DNA of 64,000 bases, from the NCBI RefSeq assembly GCF_937960835.1, contig NZ_CALGPC010000006.1, positions 372,001 through 436,000 of the forward strand. Reading direction: 5' to 3'. This DNA comes from an uncultured Ferrovibrio sp. (GTDB lineage Bacteria > Pseudomonadota > Alphaproteobacteria > Ferrovibrionales > Ferrovibrionaceae). A program made the position numbers and the translations under genes. Shown in pieces: positions 33,696 to 42,493 of this stretch (its first letter is position 1; every line of letters starts with the position of its first letter). The notes below the pieces were generated by a model. It was given only the letters and a program-made list of their open reading frames with translations, was not told the origin of the DNA and made no database searches.

Positions 33696-34462
33696 CCCTT
33701 CTTGACCGCGGCCAGAGCGTCCTTTGCCGCCTTAGTCATCAAGGAGGCGTCGCTGCCGACGGTCACGAAAGTGAAGCCTGCTGCAATCATGCGATTGGCA
33801 TATTCGAGGCTGATGGTATGAAGACCCGCGAATTTCCCACGTTTGCGGGCTTCCGATGTAACGGTGGCATAGATATCCAGAATCGCTGGCTCTTCTCGGT
33901 CAAACAGTGGTTTCAGGCCTATCGCGAAGCCGAGATCGCTGGGTCCGATATACACGCCGCTGACCCCGGGAACATCGAGAATGGCCTTAAGGTTGGCGAC
34001 CGCCTCCGCAGTCTCAATCATCGGAATCACCAGAACTTCGTCGTTCGCGATGTCCTGATAACTGCTGCTTCCGCCATAGGTGGCGGCGCGATTGGGGCCG
34101 TTGGATCTCCGGCCAAGTGGCGGATACATGCAGGCATCGACGAGCGCCTTGGCCTCAGCGGCCGAATTGACCATCGGGCAAATTACGCCCCAGGCGCCGG
34201 CATCCAATGCCTTGCCGATGATGCCCGCTTCATTCGTGGGAACCCGAACGAGCGGCGTGGCAGGGAAAGCGGACATGGCCTGGAAGCACTGAACCATGCT
34301 GGCGTAGTCCTGCACGCCATGCTGCAGATCGACAGTGATGCTGTCCCAGCCGCAACGCGCCATCAACTCGGCGGAATAGCCTGATGGGATCGAGAGCCAC
34401 CCATTTATGCTGGCTTTCCCGGCCTGAAGGCGGGCTTTCAATGTATTGGGCATCGTTTCCAA
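33692..34462 (-). CDS. HpcH/HpaI-type class II aldolase
   Basis: A 256-aa TIM-barrel aldolase: GWLSIPSGYSAELMARCGWD, SITVDLQHGVQDY (catalytic His, with Asp), VPTNEAGIIGKALDAGAWGV, IPMIETAEAV (metal-binding Glu) and YIGPSDLGFAIG (metal-binding Asp). The family splits 2-keto-3-hydroxy or 4-hydroxy-2-ketoacids into pyruvate and an aldehyde. It is transcribed from a promoter with TATAAT and TTGCAA at 34484-34513, divergent from the lactonase-like gene. Confidence 0.9.
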   Translation of the reverse strand: METMPNTLKARLQAGKASINGWLSIPSGYSAELMARCGWDSITVDLQHGVQDYASMVQCFQAMSAFPATPLVRVPTNEAGIIGKALDAGAWGVICPMVNSAAEAKALVDACMYPPLGRRSNGPNRAATYGGSSSYQDIANDEVLVIPMIETAEAVANLKAILDVPGVSGVYIGPSDLGFAIGLKPLFDREEPAILDIYATVTSEARKRGKFAGLHTISLEYANRMIAAGFTFVTVGSDASLMTKAAKDALAAVKKG

Positions 34463-34483
34463 CCTAGTTTGCAGAATCGTTGA

Positions 34484-34513
34484 ATTATACTATATGATAT
34501 ATCAAAATTGCAA
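34484..34513 (-). promoter_or_regulatory. Aldolase promoter with the shared operator in its spacer
   Basis: On the minus strand TTGCAA (-35, 34513-34508) and TATAAT (-10, 34489-34484) are separated by 18 bp. That spacer contains the perfect palindrome TGATATATCA, matching the dppB-like promoter. The operator ends 15 bp from the start of the divergent rightward gene, so one site could control both. Confidence 0.75.
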
Positions 34514-34526
34514 TGATGTGAGGCGG

Positions 34527-35384
34527 ATGGTGGAATTCAGGCAGTGCATCTCTTTTGACTTAATTCTGGGTGAGAGCCCCGTCTGGGACATGCGTCGCCA
34601 GCGTCTGTGGTTCGTCGACATACTGGCGCCATCCATCCATTCTCTCGATCCGGTGACGGGCGACGTGCAGCACTTCAAGATGCCCGCAGCCGTCGGGAGC
34701 ATCGGGCTGGCCAAAGGTGGCCGCCTGATCGTGGCGCTGCGTACCGGTGTCCACCTGTTTGACCCAAAGTCGGAAAAGTTGGAGTTCCTGGTTCATCCGG
34801 AACCGGACCTGCATATGAATCGCCTTAACGACGGCAAAGTGGGGCCGGACGGGTGCTTCTGGGTTGGAAGCATGCATGACGCTATTCCCCGTCAGCCGAC
34901 TGCCGCCCTGTACCGGATTACGCCGGACGGCGGCTGCACGCGGGTCGTCGAGGGCGTGCGGGCATCGAACGGCCTGGCATGGAGCCCGGACAGCAAAGTG
35001 ATGTACCACGCAGACTCCCGGGCGCCGGATATCCGAGCTTATGACTTTGACATCAGAACCGGGAACCTATCGAACGTGCGCACATTGGCGGCGCCGGATG
35101 AGGCATTGGGCCTGCCCGATGGGGCGGCGGTCGATACGGATGGCAATTACTGGAGTGCAGGCATTACGTCCGGCCGGTTGAACAAGTTTTCTCCCAGCGG
35201 AGAACTTCTGGAGTCGATCGAGCTGCCTGTGCCGGCGCCAACGATGCCATGCTTTGGCGGGCCCGATATGAAAACGATGTTCATCACTTCACTCGACAAA
35301 CAGGTCGGTGACCGGATGTATCCCGGCACCCTCATTGCCTGCGAAACCAACGCAGTCGGTGTGCCGGTCGGCGAATTTGGATAG
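34527..35384 (+). CDS. SMP-30/gluconolactonase-family lactonase
   Basis: A 285-aa six-bladed beta-propeller: LGESPVWDMRRQRLWFVDIL with the metal-binding Glu, NRLNDGKVGPDGCFWVGSMH with the Asn and Asp ligands, VRASNGLAWSPDSKVMYHAD and LPDGAAVDTDGNYWSAGI with the catalytic Asp. It resembles sugar and sugar-acid lactonases. The frame opens at 34446, but GAGGCGG just before ATG 34527 favours the later start. Divergent from the aldolase gene and likely under the same operator. Confidence 0.88.
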   Translation: MVEFRQCISFDLILGESPVWDMRRQRLWFVDILAPSIHSLDPVTGDVQHFKMPAAVGSIGLAKGGRLIVALRTGVHLFDPKSEKLEFLVHPEPDLHMNRLNDGKVGPDGCFWVGSMHDAIPRQPTAALYRITPDGGCTRVVEGVRASNGLAWSPDSKVMYHADSRAPDIRAYDFDIRTGNLSNVRTLAAPDEALGLPDGAAVDTDGNYWSAGITSGRLNKFSPSGELLESIELPVPAPTMPCFGGPDMKTMFITSLDKQVGDRMYPGTLIACETNAVGVPVGEFG

Positions 35385-35427
35385 CGCACCCAATCTTGCG
35401 GAGCCGGATGCGGGCAGATTTTAGATG

Positions 35428-36126
35428 CTATCCGCGTTCGCCCGGCTCTTCGGCGATGCGCGCCTTGGCCTCGATATGCTTTTTCAGCACCTGGCCGGCG
35501 AAGAAGACATGTTCCTGCATCAGGGCTTCGGCGCGTTTGGCCTGGCGGCGCGAGATCGCATCGAAGATGCGATGGTGATCGTCATGCGAGCGGTGGATGA
35601 TCTGGTAGTCGTCCCAGACCATGATGCGGTTCGAGGCGAAGGGGATGTTATGCGTCTGCCGCACCAGATCGCCCAGAATGCGTGCGCCTGACGCGCGCAG
35701 GATCGTCTCGTGGAAGTCGACATTCATCTGGCGGTAACGCGCCAGATTCTCCGGCAGCAGCTTGCCGCTGGACAACAGGCTGTCGCCATCGGCCACGCAG
35801 CGCTCAAGGATGGCGAGATCCTCCTTCGACAGGCCGTTCTCCGCCGCCATCCGGCAGGCAAGGCCTTCCAGCGCGGCGCGCGCCTCATAGGCGGCGACGA
35901 TGTCGTGCGTGCCGAATTCGCGCACGCCGTAGCCGCGCTGCGTCTCGTAATCCAGCAGGCCTTCGATGCGCAGCGTGTTGAGCGCTTCGCGCACCGGCGT
36001 GCGCGAAACCCCCATGCGCTCAGCCAAAGGGATTTCATAGAGGCGTTCGCCGGGATTGAAGGTGCCCTGCAGGATCAGCTCGCGGAGCTGATCAGTCACC
36101 GATTGGGAACGGGTCCGTTTGCTCAT
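35428..36126 (-). CDS. GntR/FCD-family regulator of the Liv-transporter cluster
   Basis: A 232-aa regulator: SVTDQLRELILQGTFNPGER, LAERMGVSRTPVREALNTLR (winged helix), then the FCD domain with MNVDFHETILRASGARILGD and HDDHHRIFDAISRR. It is divergent from the SDR/Liv operon. The intergenic region carries an ATGTATACAT palindrome and two partial copies (36165-36316), the type of target used by this family. Its gene end converges with the lactonase-like gene. Confidence 0.9.
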   Translation of the reverse strand: MSKRTRSQSVTDQLRELILQGTFNPGERLYEIPLAERMGVSRTPVREALNTLRIEGLLDYETQRGYGVREFGTHDIVAAYEARAALEGLACRMAAENGLSKEDLAILERCVADGDSLLSSGKLLPENLARYRQMNVDFHETILRASGARILGDLVRQTHNIPFASNRIMVWDDYQIIHRSHDDHHRIFDAISRRQAKRAEALMQEHVFFAGQVLKKHIEAKARIAEEPGERG

Positions 36127-36164
36127 GTGGTTCCATTATGCATCCGGCGGAGGCGGTCGGGAGA

Positions 36165-36316
36165 ATGTATACATGAAAGCGAGCAGGCATTACTACTACT
36201 TCGCCTAAATGTATAGCGAAAATGATATTTATACTGATTTTCCGCCATTTTAATTAGTTACATGTGAAATTTATTTATCAGATAGTATTGACGCGCTCAC
36301 AAAAATGTATGCACAT
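36165..36316. promoter_or_regulatory. GntR-type operator cluster between regulator and SDR/Liv operon
   Basis: A perfect palindrome ATGTATACAT (36165-36174) and two degenerate copies, AATGTATAGCG (near 36209) and ATGTATGCACAT (36305-36316), lie in an AT-rich divergent promoter region. Placement near both gene starts fits autoregulation plus control of the catabolic operon. Confidence 0.65.
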
Positions 36317-36351
36317 AGGGTCAGGAAACGCGCTCAAATCTGGGCACCGTG

Positions 36352-37152
36352 ATGAAAAATGCGACAGTCTCCGGTTCCGCGGAGAAGACCGAGTCAGTCA
36401 CCCGACTTGCCTTGTTGACCGGCGGCGCCCGGGGCATCGGCGCCGCCATCGCGCAGCGTCTGGCCGCGGACGGCCTGACGGTGATCATTGCCGATCTTGA
36501 GATCGAAGCCGCCCAGGCGACTGCGGCGGCGCTGCCTGGCAAGGGCCATGCCGCCTTACGGCTCGATGTCAGCGTCGAATCGGAGGTCGAAGCTCTGTTC
36601 GACCGGATCGAGGCCGAGCGCGGCCCGATCTCCGTTCTGGTCTGCAATGCCGGCATCCTGATCCTGCCGGGCGGACAGCGCCTGCCGATCTGGGAAACAT
36701 CGCTGGACGACTGGGAAAAGACCCATGCTGTGAATGCGCGCGGCACCTTTCTGTGCTGCCGCGCCTATCTGCGCCGCCGCGTGAAGACGCCGGTGGAACA
36801 TGGCCGCATCGTCACGCTCGGTTCGGTCGCCGCCCAGCTCGGCGGCTATCGTTCCAGCAGCGCCTACATCGCCAGCAAGGCCGGCGTGCTCGGCTTCACC
36901 AAGGCAGCGGCCCGCGAAGCCGCGCCGTACGGCATCACCGTGAATGCCGTGGCGCCGGGCGTGATCGACGCGCCGATGCTGCGCCAGTCGCTGTCGCCCG
37001 AGGGCGACGCCGCCATGGCAGCCGCCATTCCGCTCAATCGCCTCGGCACGCCCGAGGATGTCGCTTCTGCCGTCGGATATCTCGTTTCACCGGCCGCCGG
37101 TTACCTGACCGGGGTCACCATCGACGTGAACGGCGGCTATCGCATGCAGTAA
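36352..37152 (+). CDS. Short-chain dehydrogenase/reductase, first gene of the Liv operon
   Basis: A 266-aa SDR: LTGGARGIGAAIAQRLAADG, IADLEIEAAQA (Asp after beta-2, NAD preference), CNAGILIL, catalytic Ser in TLGSVAAQLG, YIASKAGVLGFTKAAAREAA and YLTGVTIDVNGGYRMQ. ATG 36352 is preferred over GTG 36349. It lies directly before the substrate-binding protein gene and probably acts on the imported compound. Confidence 0.87.
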   Translation: MKNATVSGSAEKTESVTRLALLTGGARGIGAAIAQRLAADGLTVIIADLEIEAAQATAAALPGKGHAALRLDVSVESEVEALFDRIEAERGPISVLVCNAGILILPGGQRLPIWETSLDDWEKTHAVNARGTFLCCRAYLRRRVKTPVEHGRIVTLGSVAAQLGGYRSSSAYIASKAGVLGFTKAAAREAAPYGITVNAVAPGVIDAPMLRQSLSPEGDAAMAAAIPLNRLGTPEDVASAVGYLVSPAAGYLTGVTIDVNGGYRMQ

Positions 37153-37181
37153 CCCCGGTTTCCAGAGAGGGAGGAAGACCA

Positions 37182-38420
37182 ATGAAAACCATGTTCAGAG
37201 CGGCCTTAATGGGTCTCGTGCTGACCGGCTCAGCCGGTTTCAGCGCCCAGGCATTTCCGGTCAAGGCCGGCCAGGGCAGCTACAGTGATCCTGGTATCAC
37301 CGACGACACCATCAAGATCGGCCTTTTTGCGCCGCTTTCGGGTCCGGCGCAGGCCTATGGCGAGGATCCGCTGAATGCGGCCCGCATGTGGTACGAGACG
37401 GTCAACAGCATGGGCGGCATCTGGGGCCGCAAGATTGAACTGGTGATCGAGGACGACCGCTGCAACGCCAACGACCTGGTCGCGGCCGTGAAGAAGCTGG
37501 TCGAGCAGGACAAGGTGTTCATGATCAACGGCGGCTCCTGCTCGGCGGCTGCCGTGGCGGCGCAGGAATACGTCACCCGCGCCAAGGTCCCTTACGTGAT
37601 GCTGAATGCGTCGGGTGACGGCGCGCTGTATCCGCCGACCGACTACATCTTCGGCGCCATCTCGATCTCGCAGCGCGCAGTCGGCGGCACCGCGGTCGAC
37701 TTCGCCACTCGTCATCTCAAGGGTAAGAAGATCGGCTACATCAACCACGACGATGCTTATGGCGCGTGGAATCTGGAAACCGCCGAGTTCACCGCCAAGG
37801 AAGCCGGCGCCACGCTCAGCGTCGAGTCGATCAATCCCAACATCACGGATGTGACCGCGCCACTGCTGAAGATCCGCGCCTTCAATCCGGATGTGATCAT
37901 CCTGACCACCTATGCCCGCCCGGCGACCCTGATCCTCAAGAAGGCGCATGAACTGGGCATGAAGATGCCGATCATCCTGACGGTGACCGGCACCGCCAAC
38001 CTGAAGCAGCTGGTCGACAACGTCGGCACCAAGGACGCGTTCAAGAACTTCTACGTCCAGGACGTGATCAACGACACGCCCGATGGCCCAAAGCAGAAGT
38101 GGGTCCTCGACATGTACAAGAAGCGTTATCCGGAACTGGCGGCCAAGCCCGACCATCCGACGCCGTACATGCCGTATGGCATCCCGGCGGCCCAGACCGT
38201 CACCCATGCGCTGCTGCTGGCCGGTCCGAACCCGACGCGCGAGGGCGTTGCCCGCATCATGCGGTCGCTGACCTTCGAATCGGGCGTCATGGCCGGTCTG
38301 ATCAGCTATGGCGAGAATGACCGTGCGGGTCAGGAATCGTCGATCTTCCTGAAGTTCGACGGCGACAAGCAGGAGCTGCAGCCCGGCGTTTATGTGAGCC
38401 GCTGGGTCTACAAGCCGTAA
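37182..38420 (+). CDS. Liv-type ABC importer substrate-binding protein
   Basis: A 412-aa type I periplasmic binding protein. The signal peptide is MKTMFRAALMGLVLTGSAGF with AQA cleavage. Mature motifs: IKIGLFAPLSGPAQAYGEDP, LVIEDDRCNANDLVAAVKKL, GGSCSAAAVAAQEYVTRAKV and YAVR-like IGYINHDDAYGAWN. Strong ribosome site (GGGAGGAAG) before ATG 37182. The larger open frame back to 36753 is antisense-like padding inside the SDR gene. Such proteins bind amino acids but also aromatic acids, amides and other small acids. Confidence 0.92.
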   Translation: MKTMFRAALMGLVLTGSAGFSAQAFPVKAGQGSYSDPGITDDTIKIGLFAPLSGPAQAYGEDPLNAARMWYETVNSMGGIWGRKIELVIEDDRCNANDLVAAVKKLVEQDKVFMINGGSCSAAAVAAQEYVTRAKVPYVMLNASGDGALYPPTDYIFGAISISQRAVGGTAVDFATRHLKGKKIGYINHDDAYGAWNLETAEFTAKEAGATLSVESINPNITDVTAPLLKIRAFNPDVIILTTYARPATLILKKAHELGMKMPIILTVTGTANLKQLVDNVGTKDAFKNFYVQDVINDTPDGPKQKWVLDMYKKRYPELAAKPDHPTPYMPYGIPAAQTVTHALLLAGPNPTREGVARIMRSLTFESGVMAGLISYGENDRAGQESSIFLKFDGDKQELQPGVYVSRWVYKP

Positions 38421-38447
38421 TCAGTCAACAGAGGCAAGGGCACGGCC

Positions 38448-39350
38448 ATGGACTGGCAAGTAATCTGGCTATTCCTTCAGCAGGGTGTGGCATCCGGCCT
38501 GGTGACAGGCAGCATCTATGCCCTGCTGGCCGTCGCCATTGTCATCATCTTCAAGACGACGGACGCCCCGAACTTCGCCGCCGGCGAACTGTTCATGGCG
38601 GCCGCCTATGTTGCGCTGTATCTGCTCGTGTTCCTGGCGCTGCCGTTCGTGGCGGTGGTCCCGATCAGCCTCGGTATCGCCTTCATCGCGGCTGCGCTGT
38701 TCTACCGCATCGTGCTGCAGAAGATCGGCTCCTCGGCGGCGGTCACCGTCAATGTGGTGATCGCCACCCTGGGTCTGTCGTTTGTGCTCAAGGGACTGGT
38801 GCGCAAGACCGGCGTGGGCGACGTGCCGCGCTCCTTCCCGTCTATCTTCGGCAATGACACCGTGATGATCGGTCAGGCCGTGCTGACCATGCAGGATATC
38901 GGCATCCTGGTGCTGGCTGTCCTGTCGATGACGATCTTCTTCCTGTTCTTCAACTTCACCCGCACCGGCCGCGCCATGCGCGCCGTGGGCATGAACCCCA
39001 AGGCTGCGGTGCTGGTCGGCATCAACCTGCGGCGGACGCGGATGCTGATCTGGGGGCTGTCCGGCCTGCTGTCGTCGCTGGCCGCCATCCTGATCGCGCC
39101 GAAGATCCTGATGACCGCCGATATGGGCAGCGTCGTCATTCTCGGTTTCGCCGCCGCCATCATCGGCGGCTTCACCAGCCTGCCTGGCGCGGTTCTGGGC
39201 GGCATCATCATCGGCGTCGTCGAGAATCTCGTCGGCCTGTTCATTTCCTCGCGCGCCATCTCGGTCGCGCCCTTCGTCGCCATCATGCTGGTGCTGGTGC
39301 TGCGGCCGCAGGGCCTGCTGGGCGGCAAGGTTGCGGTGAAGAAGGTATGA
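38448..39350 (+). CDS. livH: Liv-type permease (LivH-like)
   Basis: A 300-aa permease with about eight helices: VASGLVTGSIYALLAVAIVI, FAAGELFMAAAYVALYLLVF, and the family loop MRAVGMNPKAAVLVGINLRR, then LSGLLSSLAAILIAPKI. Highly hydrophobic, inner membrane. Overlaps the livM-like gene by four bases. Confidence 0.92.
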   Translation: MDWQVIWLFLQQGVASGLVTGSIYALLAVAIVIIFKTTDAPNFAAGELFMAAAYVALYLLVFLALPFVAVVPISLGIAFIAAALFYRIVLQKIGSSAAVTVNVVIATLGLSFVLKGLVRKTGVGDVPRSFPSIFGNDTVMIGQAVLTMQDIGILVLAVLSMTIFFLFFNFTRTGRAMRAVGMNPKAAVLVGINLRRTRMLIWGLSGLLSSLAAILIAPKILMTADMGSVVILGFAAAIIGGFTSLPGAVLGGIIIGVVENLVGLFISSRAISVAPFVAIMLVLVLRPQGLLGGKVAVKKV

Positions 39351-40297
39351 CCATGCCCATCACACTCCCCGCAAAGCTGGGTTCGCTGGCGGTTGCGCTG
39401 ATCGCGCTGATCGTGCTGCCGCACCTGACCACAGGTTACGTCGTCTATCTGGCGAACCTGATGCTGATCTACATCATCCTCGCCCTGGGGCTGAACATCC
39501 TGATCGGCGAGACCGGCCAGTTCGGCCTTGCCCATGTCGCCTTCTACGGCATCGGCATCTACACCACCGCGATCCTGGCCGGACGCTTCGATGTGCCGTT
39601 TCCGGTCGCCATCGTGGCCGGCATGCTGCTGGCCGGCGCGATCGGTTTCCTGCTCGGCGCGGTCTCCTTTCGCATGCGCGACATCTATCTGGCGCTGTCG
39701 ACCTTCGCTTTCGGCGAGGCGATGCAGTGGGTGTTCAAAAGCTGGGACGACGTGACCAACGGGCCGAACGGCATGCGCATCCCGCAGGCCAGCATGTTCG
39801 GCTTCCGCATCACCAACGACCATGACGCCTATTACATCGTGCTGGCTGTCACCATTGTCGTCGTGCTGGCGACCGTTGCGCTGATGCGGTCGCGGCTGGG
39901 CCGCGCCTTCCGCGCCGTGCGCGAGTCTGAGCCGGCCGCGCTGGCGCTAGGCGTCAACGTGCGGCTCACCAAGGTGATCGCGTTTACGCTGTCCGCGGTC
40001 TATGCCGGACTGGCCGGCGGCGTCTATGCCAGCTTCTCGTCCTTCATCCATCCCGACAGCCTCGGTTTCACCACGACGATCCTGGTGCTGACCATGATCG
40101 TCGTCGGCGGCCTCGGGTCGATTGCTGGGGCGATCATGGGCGCGCTGATCCTTGGCCTGATCCAGGAGCTTCTGCGTCAGGCCCCGTCGTATCAGGAGAT
40201 CATCTACGGCGTGATCCTGATCCTGTTCATGATGTACGCGCCCAAGGGCGTGGCCGGTGCCATCAAGGCGCGGTTCGGGCGGAGTGCGGCGAAATGA
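39347..40297 (+). CDS. livM: Liv-type permease (LivM-like)
   Basis: A 316-aa permease: [40 protein letters not shown], and the EAA-like loop [20 protein letters not shown], then [20 protein letters not shown] and [20 protein letters not shown]. Pairs with the LivH-like subunit; ATGA overlaps on both sides. Confidence 0.92.
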   Translation: MTMPITLPAKLGSLAVALIALIVLPHLTTGYVVYLANLMLIYIILALGLNILIGETGQFGLAHVAFYGIGIYTTAILAGRFDVPFPVAIVAGMLLAGAIGFLLGAVSFRMRDIYLALSTFAFGEAMQWVFKSWDDVTNGPNGMRIPQASMFGFRITNDHDAYYIVLAVTIVVVLATVALMRSRLGRAFRAVRESEPAALALGVNVRLTKVIAFTLSAVYAGLAGGVYASFSSFIHPDSLGFTTTILVLTMIVVGGLGSIAGAIMGALILGLIQELLRQAPSYQEIIYGVILILFMMYAPKGVAGAIKARFGRSAAK

Positions 40298-41052
40298 CCG
40301 TGACACCCTTCCTCTCGATCAAGAACCTCACCGTGAAGTTCGGCGGTCTGACGGCCGTGAACGACTTCTCGATGGACGTGATGCCGGGATCGATCCACGC
40401 GCTGATCGGTCCGAACGGCGCCGGCAAGTCCACGGTATTCAACTGCATCTCGCGCTACTATCAGCCGGTGAGCGGCGACATCCTCTTCCAGGGCACGAGC
40501 CTGATGCAGACGCCGGCCCATGGCACGGCCATCCGCGGCATTGCGCGCACCTTCCAGAACCTGGAGCTGTTCAACGGCATCAGCGTGGTGGAGAACGTCA
40601 TGGTCGGCCTGGATGCCGCGCTGAAGCGCGACGGCAAACGGCTGTCGCCGCGCCAGATGCGCCTCGAGGCCGAAGCCATCCTTGAGCGCACGGGGCTGGC
40701 CGATTATCGCAACGAGCAGGCCGATGCCCTCGATTTCGGCCATCAGAAGCTGCTGGAACTTTCGCGCGCCCTGGCCGTGCGGCCGAAACTGCTGCTGCTC
40801 GACGAGCCGGCTGCGGGCCTGCGCAATCGCGAGATCGCCGCGCTGGACCGCCTGCTGGTCGATCTGGTGCGCAAGGAGGGCCTTACCGTCATCCTGGTCG
40901 AGCATGTGATGCAGCTTGTGATGTCCATTTCCGACGGGATCACTGTGCTCAGCTTCGGCCAGAAGATCGCTGAAGGCCTGCCGGCCGAAGTGCGCCAGAA
41001 CCAGCAGGTGATCGAGGCCTATCTCGGCCGTGAAGGAGGGGCCGCGGCATGA
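40294..41052 (+). CDS. livG: Liv-type ATPase (LivG-like)
   Basis: A 252-aa ATPase: [20 protein letters not shown], Walker [17 protein letters not shown]-loop [20 protein letters not shown], signature-region [20 protein letters not shown] (LivG-type, non-canonical LSGGQ), Walker [12 protein letters not shown] and the typical HDVxLV-like [14 protein letters not shown]. Coupled to neighbours by ATGA. Confidence 0.92.
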   Translation: MTVTPFLSIKNLTVKFGGLTAVNDFSMDVMPGSIHALIGPNGAGKSTVFNCISRYYQPVSGDILFQGTSLMQTPAHGTAIRGIARTFQNLELFNGISVVENVMVGLDAALKRDGKRLSPRQMRLEAEAILERTGLADYRNEQADALDFGHQKLLELSRALAVRPKLLLLDEPAAGLRNREIAALDRLLVDLVRKEGLTVILVEHVMQLVMSISDGITVLSFGQKIAEGLPAEVRQNQQVIEAYLGREGGAAA

Positions 41053-41756
41053 TGCTCGAGCTGAAAGCGATTTCTGCGGGCTACGGCCGCATCAACGCGC
41101 TCTCGGGCGTCAGCCTGAAGGTGGACACAGGGCGCATTGTCGCGCTGCTGGGTGCCAATGGCGCTGGCAAGACCACGACGCTGAACTGCATTTCCCGCGT
41201 CGTTCCGCTGACCTCGGGGGAAATTCATTTTGAAGGGCGCCGCGTCGATCGCCTGGCATCCGAAGAGATGGTCGCGCTCGGCGTCTGCCAGGTGCCCGAA
41301 GGCCGCGAGATCTTCGCCAGGATGAGCGTGCGCGAGAATCTCGAGATCGGCGCCCATCTGCGGCGCGACAAGGCGGCGATCCGGCAGGATTTTGATCGCG
41401 TCTGCGAGTATTTCCCGCGCCTGCGCCAGCGTTTCACGCAGGAGGCCGGAACCCTGTCGGGCGGCGAGCAGCAGATGCTGCTGATTGCCCGCGCGCTGAT
41501 GGGTCGCCCGAAGCTTCTGCTGCTGGATGAGCCGTCGCTTGGCCTGTCGCCGCTGCTGGTCGAACAGATCTTTGCCATCATCCGCCAGCTCAACAAGGAA
41601 GGCCTGACGATTCTGCTGGTGGAGCAGAATGCGCGCATCGCACTGAACGTTTCCGACTACGCCTATATTCTTGAAAACGGCGAAATCGCCTTCGAGGGCA
41701 ACTCGGCCGATCTGGTGCAGGACGACCGCGTGCGCCAGGCCTATCTGGGGGCGTGA
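41049..41756 (+). CDS. livF: Liv-type ATPase (LivF-like)
   Basis: A 235-aa ATPase: LELKAISAGYGRINALSGVS, Walker A GANGAGKTTTLNCIS, Q-loop VCQVPEGREIFARMSVRENL, signature GTLSGGEQQMLLIARALMG, Walker B LLLLDEPSLGLSP and LLVEQNARIALNVSDYAYIL. Completes the five-component importer. Confidence 0.92.
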   Translation: MMLELKAISAGYGRINALSGVSLKVDTGRIVALLGANGAGKTTTLNCISRVVPLTSGEIHFEGRRVDRLASEEMVALGVCQVPEGREIFARMSVRENLEIGAHLRRDKAAIRQDFDRVCEYFPRLRQRFTQEAGTLSGGEQQMLLIARALMGRPKLLLLDEPSLGLSPLLVEQIFAIIRQLNKEGLTILLVEQNARIALNVSDYAYILENGEIAFEGNSADLVQDDRVRQAYLGA

Positions 41757-41757
41757 C

Positions 41758-42492
41758 ATGACCGCGCAGCGTGTTGCTTTTGTCACCGGCGGGGCCCAGG
41801 GCATCGGCCGGGCCATCGCCGCGCGGCTTGCGGAAGACGGTTTTCATGTCGTGATCGCCGACCTGCAGGCCGCGGCAGCCGAGCAGGCCGCCCGCGAGAT
41901 TTCGGCCGGCGGTGGCAAGGCCGAAGGCATCGGGCTGGACATCCGGGACCGTGCGGCGGTGTCGGCGGCTTTTGACCGCCTGCCGCGCATCGACGTTGCG
42001 GTCAACAATGCCGGCATCTTCACCGACCGGCCTTTCTTCGAGCTTACTGAGAAGGATTTCGACCAGGCGCATCAGGTCAACGTCGTCGGGCTGTTCATCG
42101 TCGCGCAGGAAGCGGCAAAACGGATGGAAGCCGGCGGCCGCATCATCAACATCGCCTCGCGCGCCTTCCTGGGAGCGCGCGGCCATGCCCATTATGTGGC
42201 GTCCAAGGCTGCCGTGGTCGGTCTGACCCGCGCCATGGCCATCGAATTGGCCTCGCGCGGCATCTCTGTCAACGCGGTGGCGCCGGGCCTGATCGATACG
42301 CCGATCCTGCGCGCGCTCAGCGAGGAGCGGCTGAAGTACCAGCTTTCCCTGCAGCCGACCGGCAAGGCAGGGCGGCCGGAAGACATCGCCAATGCCGTGG
42401 CTTTCTTCGCCGCGCCGCGTACCGATTTCATTACCGGGCAGACCCTGCTGGTTGATGGCGGCAAGTCGCTTGGCGGCGGTATGGGCCTGTAA
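41758..42492 (+). CDS. Short-chain dehydrogenase/reductase (second of three in the Liv operon)
   Basis: A 244-aa SDR: FVTGGAQGIGRAIAARLAED, IADLQAAAAEQA, NNAGIFTDRP, IASRAFLGARGHAHYVASKA with the catalytic Tyr/Lys, and FITGQTLLVDGGKSLGG. ATG 41758 directly follows the LivF stop. The longer frame from 41671 is rejected. Confidence 0.87.
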   Translation: MTAQRVAFVTGGAQGIGRAIAARLAEDGFHVVIADLQAAAAEQAAREISAGGGKAEGIGLDIRDRAAVSAAFDRLPRIDVAVNNAGIFTDRPFFELTEKDFDQAHQVNVVGLFIVAQEAAKRMEAGGRIINIASRAFLGARGHAHYVASKAAVVGLTRAMAIELASRGISVNAVAPGLIDTPILRALSEERLKYQLSLQPTGKAGRPEDIANAVAFFAAPRTDFITGQTLLVDGGKSLGGGMGL

Positions 42493-42493
42493 C

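Noticed and set aside
36753..37181. Long N-terminal extension of the Liv binding protein
   Set aside because: Lies inside the SDR gene and is Arg/His-rich; a strong RBS and signal peptide start at 37182.
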